Source: Treponema sp. (GTDB lineage: Bacteria > Spirochaetota > Spirochaetia > Treponematales > Breznakiellaceae). From it: a stretch of 16,306 nt of DNA. The notes beneath the pieces are model-generated. The model was not told the DNA's origin, did no database searches, and was given only the letters and a program-made list of their open reading frames with translations. The stretch is from NCBI GenBank assembly GCA_031275515.1, contig JAISOQ010000188.1, forward strand, positions 1 through 16,306, read 5' to 3'. Made by a program: the position numbers and the translations under genes. Below, piece after piece: positions 13,141-16,306 of this stretch (position 1 is its first letter; the number at the start of each line of letters is the position of its first letter).

Positions 13141-15000
13141 ATGGGGTTGGCATATTTGTTAAACAGATCGTGTACATTCCGCCGGATGGCGTTATTTTGC
13201 CTTGCGGCGGTCTGGGTTTTATTCGTTTCCTGCCTTACCCCGGAAAAGGCGGAAAAGCGGCTGGAGCCCATGAAATCCACCAGTGAATTCAGGCTGATAG
13301 ATATTGAAAAACTTGTCGAGGAAGACCCGGTAAAGGCGCTTCATCAGATAGGAACCTACCGCGTTCTCTACGGAGAGGGGAGTCTTCTGAACGAAGGCCG
13401 GGACCCGGAGTTGGAAAGCCGTATAGCCGGCCTGGAAGACGATGCGGCCGCCAATTTGAAGGCCGCCCAGGTAAAGGCGATTGAGGAAAAACGCTGGGAC
13501 GATGCGGCTTCCTTTGCCCGTTCTCTTGCAAGTCTGGGTATCGCGGTGGAAAATACCGGCATGGAACCGGATTTCCTCCTGGTTGAAGCGAAAGAGAAGC
13601 TGGCCGCCGGAAACGATTTGCAAGCCTTTCTGGGGGCGGTCCGGGCCCATGAACTGAAACCCCTGGAAGCGGAAGACGCCTTGCTTTTCCTGGAACGGGC
13701 GGTTGAGGTAAAACAGCGGCGTACAGCGGCGTTTTTTCTTGCGGCCCTTGACGCCGGAAACGGTTCAGTCTCGGATGCCGTCAGAACCTATGCCGAAGGC
13801 CGGGATTCGGCTTCGGAGATGATCAAAGGGGTAGCCACAGTCATCGTTGACCGGGGGTACCGCATAGAACGGGGGAGGGGACTTCCTGACCGGGTTCTGG
13901 GTTCCGCCTTCTTTGTGGACGCCGCGGGGTATTTGATAACCAATTACCATGTTATCGCCAGTGAAGTTGACCCCACGTATGAAGGCTATTCCCGTATGAC
14001 CATACGCTTGGGAGATTCTTCGAGCCTTCGTATTCCCGCCAAGGTTGTGGGGTGGGACAAGGCCTTGGACCTGGCGCTGATCAAGGCGGAGATACAGCCT
14101 GAATACGTTTTTTCCGTGGTTGACCGGATCATCCCGCAGGTAGGGGATACGGTCTATGCGATAGGTTCCCCCGGCGGTCTGGAAAAAACCGTAACCGCCG
14201 GTATAGTCTCCGCATTAGGCCGCCGCTTTCTCCAGATAGGGGACGTGATTCAGATCGATGCTGCGGTGAACCACGGCAATTCCGGCGGGCCGGTGATGGA
14301 TACGGCGGGCCGGCTTGTGGGCATAGTCTTTGCAGGGATAGAAAACTACCCGGGCCTTAATTTCGCCGTTCCCGCCGAGCGTCTGGCCGCAGCCCTTCCC
14401 GCCTTGATAGCCGGAGGCAGGGCCGACCGTCCCTGGCTTGGCCTTACGGTCAGCGAAACCGCCCAGGGCGCGGAGATCATCTATGTAGCGCCCTTAACCC
14501 CGGCGGCGGATCGCCGGATCCCCGAAGGGGTCTATATCACATCCATTAACGGTGAAGCCGTGGCGGCTTCACAGGGGGCGCTGATCCCCGCCCTCCAGGA
14601 TGTCCTTTTCCCCGGGAAGCCCGGGGAACTGGTTGCGCTGGAAACTTCCGATGGGGTAAAGCGGGTCATGATGACTGTGGCCCGTCCGGATCTGCCCCTG
14701 GCCGCAGCCGCCAAAGTGGACACCCGGGAACGGCTTGCCGCCCCCCTCTTCGGCCTCATTCTGTCCCCTTCTATGGACGGCGCTTTTTCTTCATCCTATC
14801 TGGTAAAAAAGGTGGTCCGGGGTTCCATCGCCGATGAAGCGGGGCTTTCCGAACAGGACCCCGTCTCCATACGGGGCTTTAATGTGGAAGAAAAGGAAGG
14901 GTATGCCCTTTTGGACATCAACGTGAAAAAGCGCCGCATGGGGTATTTGGAGACCTTTATGCGCCTTCCGGCCATGCTGGATTCGCCGGATACGTTATGA
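13141..15000 (+). CDS. HtrA-like trypsin-family serine protease, putative lipoprotein
   Basis: This 619-aa protein starts with a basic n-region, a hydrophobic run and FVSC at 28-31, a lipobox-like site with Cys31 as the likely lipidation residue. Residues of about 50-235 are alpha-helical and not part of the usual HtrA architecture. The protease domain follows with the whole catalytic triad in S1C-type context: His270 in NYHVI, Asp310 in LDLALIK and Ser381 in NHGNSGGPV. After it come one or two PDZ-like regions (PWLGLTVSET onward, then VKKVVRGSIADEAGL). I chose the ATG at 13141 with GGAG 11 bases upstream; a TTG at 13099 lacks a site, and an ATG at 13186 would strip the basic n-region. It probably degrades or chaperones envelope proteins. 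It is convergent with, and overlaps by six bases, the next gene. Confidence 0.88.
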   Translation: MGLAYLLNRSCTFRRMALFCLAAVWVLFVSCLTPEKAEKRLEPMKSTSEFRLIDIEKLVEEDPVKALHQIGTYRVLYGEGSLLNEGRDPELESRIAGLEDDAAANLKAAQVKAIEEKRWDDAASFARSLASLGIAVENTGMEPDFLLVEAKEKLAAGNDLQAFLGAVRAHELKPLEAEDALLFLERAVEVKQRRTAAFFLAALDAGNGSVSDAVRTYAEGRDSASEMIKGVATVIVDRGYRIERGRGLPDRVLGSAFFVDAAGYLITNYHVIASEVDPTYEGYSRMTIRLGDSSSLRIPAKVVGWDKALDLALIKAEIQPEYVFSVVDRIIPQVGDTVYAIGSPGGLEKTVTAGIVSALGRRFLQIGDVIQIDAAVNHGNSGGPVMDTAGRLVGIVFAGIENYPGLNFAVPAERLAAALPALIAGGRADRPWLGLTVSETAQGAEIIYVAPLTPAADRRIPEGVYITSINGEAVAASQGALIPALQDVLFPGKPGELVALETSDGVKRVMMTVARPDLPLAAAAKVDTRERLAAPLFGLILSPSMDGAFSSSYLVKKVVRGSIADEAGLSEQDPVSIRGFNVEEKEGYALLDINVKKRRMGYLETFMRLPAMLDSPDTL

Positions 15001-15468
15001 GCGCCGTTTGCCTGTAAAGGTCTCCGCTGTGAGCCTGTATACCGCCGTAGCCTGGAGTCCGGCTTCAGGGTATGTAAAATCCCGGTCTTCCCCGGTCTGA
15101 TGCTTCATGAGGAGGTTGAGGGCCCTGACTTTTTCGGCTTTTTCTTCAATGAATTCTACCGTCCCAAAACCGATGATACTGGCGTAGTTGAACCCGTAAT
15201 TACAGGCCCGGTCTCCCCGGGTCGGTTGATGCGCGGTATCCATCTCGAAACAGGCATAGTTGTTCTTTTTGAGGATGTCGATTTTTTTTCCCTCCCGAGC
15301 GCCGTGAAAGTACAGGATCAGCGTGTCATCCCGGTATTCATACCCGAAATTCAGGGGCACGACATAGGGTCTGCCCTCATCCGCCATGCCCAGGCGGCAG
15401 ACCGCACAATCCTGTATTATTTCTAAAAGGTTTTCCACGCCGGTAACTTCCCGGTCTTTCCTTCTCAT
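14995..15468 (-). CDS. Pyridoxamine 5'-phosphate oxidase-family (NimA-like) flavin-binding protein
   Basis: This 157-aa protein has the split-barrel flavin-binding fold of the NimA branch. Diagnostic stretches are CAVCRLGMADEGRPYVVPL near residues 21-39, LILYFHGAREGKKIDIL near 51-67, CFEMD, and a GFGTVEFIEE strand in the middle. NimA proteins reduce or bind nitroimidazoles, but most relatives have unknown substrates and bind FMN, F420 or heme, so a resistance role cannot be claimed. An excellent AAGGAGG (15473-15479) lies 4 bases from the ATG. Its TAA overlaps the protease TGA tail to tail in the six bases TTATGA (14995-15000). The neighbouring nitroreductase is also a flavoprotein and is transcribed divergently. 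Confidence 0.9.
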   Translation of the reverse strand: MRRKDREVTGVENLLEIIQDCAVCRLGMADEGRPYVVPLNFGYEYRDDTLILYFHGAREGKKIDILKKNNYACFEMDTAHQPTRGDRACNYGFNYASIIGFGTVEFIEEKAEKVRALNLLMKHQTGEDRDFTYPEAGLQATAVYRLTAETFTGKRRS

Positions 15469-15584
15469 CCATCCTCCTTACAAACAACACAAACAACGGA
15501 TCAGCCTTGTTCATTCATAACGTAACTCTATAGTATTTTGGTAAATGAATCCATGCTCTTGCCTGGCAGGATAAGGAGGAGCCG

Positions 15585-15653
15585 GTGAAAGGTTTGGGAT
15601 TTTTTAAAAAGCGAAATAACGCCGGATCATACCTCTTGAAAAATAAGACATAA
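15585..15653 (+). CDS. Possible 22-aa basic micro-protein with strong ribosome-binding site
   Basis: A perfect AAGGAGG (15573-15579) stands 5 bases before a GTG that opens 22 codons: MKGLGFFKKRNNAGSYLLKNKT, stop TAA at 15651-15653. Six Lys/Arg residues and no acidic residue make it strongly basic. It sits in the gap between two divergent flavoprotein genes. A TATAGT at 15529-15534 could be a -10 box, but no good -35 accompanies it. Options are a genuine small protein, a leader peptide for the nitroreductase, or the remnant of a decayed gene. The ribosome-binding site is better than those of most real genes in this window; the rest is inference. Confidence 0.35.
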   Translation: MKGLGFFKKRNNAGSYLLKNKT

Positions 15654-15664
15654 TGTAATATGGT
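15636..15664 (+). promoter_or_regulatory. Candidate promoter for the nitroreductase gene
   Basis: TTGAAA (15636-15641, 5/6 match) and TATGGT (15659-15664, 4/6) are spaced by exactly 17 bases. Transcription would start near 15671, giving a leader of about 25 bases with the GGAGG at 15687-15691. The promoter overlaps the end of the 22-codon ORF. Confidence 0.4.
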
Positions 15665-15695
15665 AGTTTTACTAAGTTTTAATCATGGAGGTTTT

Positions 15696-16223
15696 ATGAG
15701 TAATCCGGTATTGACCGCCATCGCGGATCGCCGCAGTATCCGCGCCTATAAAGGCGAGCAGCTTACCCAGGAACAGCTTGACACTATCCTGAAGGCCGCC
15801 CGGGAATCCCCCAGCGCCCGTAACATCCAGCCTTGGCATTTTACGGTGGTACAGAAGCCAGACATCCTCAAAGAGGTGAACGAAGAGGCGCATAAAAACA
15901 TCGGCAGCCCGGACATTCCGCCAGACATCTTCTACGCCGCTCCGACGGTAGTCTTTGTGAGCTGCAATGCGGAAGACCGCTGGGGCCGTCTGGACTGCGG
16001 GATAGCCGTCCAAACCATAGCCCTGACAGCCCATTCCCTAGGGCTGGGAAGCGTGATTCTGGGGCTTCCCGACGCCGCTTTTACCGGTCCCCGGAAAGAT
16101 CATTTCAACCAGCTCCTCAAGTTTCCCGCCGGATACAGCTTTGCGGTGGCCATAGCCATCGGCGTCCCTGCGGGTACCAAGGAGGCCCATCCTCAGGAGC
16201 CGGATCGAATCACCTTTATATAG
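15696..16223 (+). CDS. Nitroreductase-family FMN oxidoreductase
   Basis: This 175-aa protein belongs to the FMN-dependent nitroreductase family, which reduces nitro groups, quinones or related acceptors with NAD(P)H; the natural substrate cannot be read from sequence. Family features are the opening AIADRRSIRAYKGEQL (phosphate-binding Arg-Arg-Ser), AARESPSARNIQPWHF (FMN-binding Ser-x-x-N-x-Q-P-W), a YAAPTVVFVSC strand, DCGIAVQTIALTAHSLGLGSVILG, and a C-terminal AIAIGVPAG. The length suits a compact single-domain member. I start it at the ATG at 15696 with GGAGG 4 bases upstream; an in-frame ATG at 15660 would add 12 unlikely residues. It appears monocistronic, with a hairpin 40 bases after the stop. 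Confidence 0.95.
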   Translation: MSNPVLTAIADRRSIRAYKGEQLTQEQLDTILKAARESPSARNIQPWHFTVVQKPDILKEVNEEAHKNIGSPDIPPDIFYAAPTVVFVSCNAEDRWGRLDCGIAVQTIALTAHSLGLGSVILGLPDAAFTGPRKDHFNQLLKFPAGYSFAVAIAIGVPAGTKEAHPQEPDRITFI

Positions 16224-16262
16224 GCGTGAAGCCTGGACAAGGGCGCGGTTTACGTGTATTCC

Positions 16263-16298
16263 ACGCCTGGAATGTTCTATGAAGTGTTCCAGGCGTTT
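16263..16298 (+). terminator. Long inverted repeat after the nitroreductase gene
   Basis: ACGCCTGGAA (16263-16272) and TTCCAGGCGT (16287-16296) form a perfect 10-bp stem; G-U pairs and one A-U pair can extend it inward, leaving a small loop. Only TTT follows (16296-16298), so the T-run is poor. It is most likely the nitroreductase terminator, perhaps shared with a convergent gene beyond the window edge. Confidence 0.5.
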
Positions 16299-16306
16299 AG
16301 TAATTA

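Overview
This window reads as a chromosomal housekeeping segment of a GC-rich spirochaete, most likely a Treponema-type organism. That assignment is an inference. It rests on overall protein resemblance, on SpoVG and a long CTC-type L25 occurring with exported proteins typical of a double-membrane cell, and on the absence of sporulation genes. I see no insertion sequence, prophage, CRISPR array or rRNA.

Region 1 (1-4840, + strand) is a tightly packed ribosome/GTPase/NAD cluster: the end of rplU (L21), prp, rpmA (L27), obgE, a fused nadD-yqeK, an LCP-family membrane protein and rsfS. Three successive junctions overlap by 4, 4 and 26 bases, two of them as GTGA stop/start overlaps, so translation is probably coupled.

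Region 2 (4841-5607) is lower in GC. It carries one minus-strand gene for a small protein whose C-terminal 58 residues are nearly all Asp/Glu. A 323-base gap follows with two divergent promoter candidates, a palindrome and a strong hairpin.

Region 3 (5608-11293, + strand) holds ispE, spoVG, tRNA-Gln(UUG), rplY (L25/CTC), tilS and ftsH. The order recalls the Bacillus segment ispE...spoVG...ctc...tilS...ftsH, but compacted, and with no pth after rplY. Two good intrinsic terminators (after the tRNA and before tilS) split it into separate transcripts.

Region 4 (11303-15000, + strand) follows ftsH with two exported proteins: a signal-peptide protein carrying five Asp/Asn-rich 'DxDxDGxxE' motifs, and a lipoprotein-like HtrA-type serine protease with a helical N-terminal half. 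With FtsH they suggest an envelope protein-quality theme (inference).

Region 5 (14995-16306) has a minus-strand NimA-like flavin-binding protein whose stop codon overlaps that of the protease, and a plus-strand nitroreductase. Between them lies a 22-codon ORF with an excellent ribosome-binding site. A 10-bp hairpin ends the window.

Most of the window is conserved core genome. The parts least explained are the acidic protein with its leader, the two micro-ORFs, the Asp-repeat exported protein, and Prp next to an L27 that lacks the extension Prp normally cuts.
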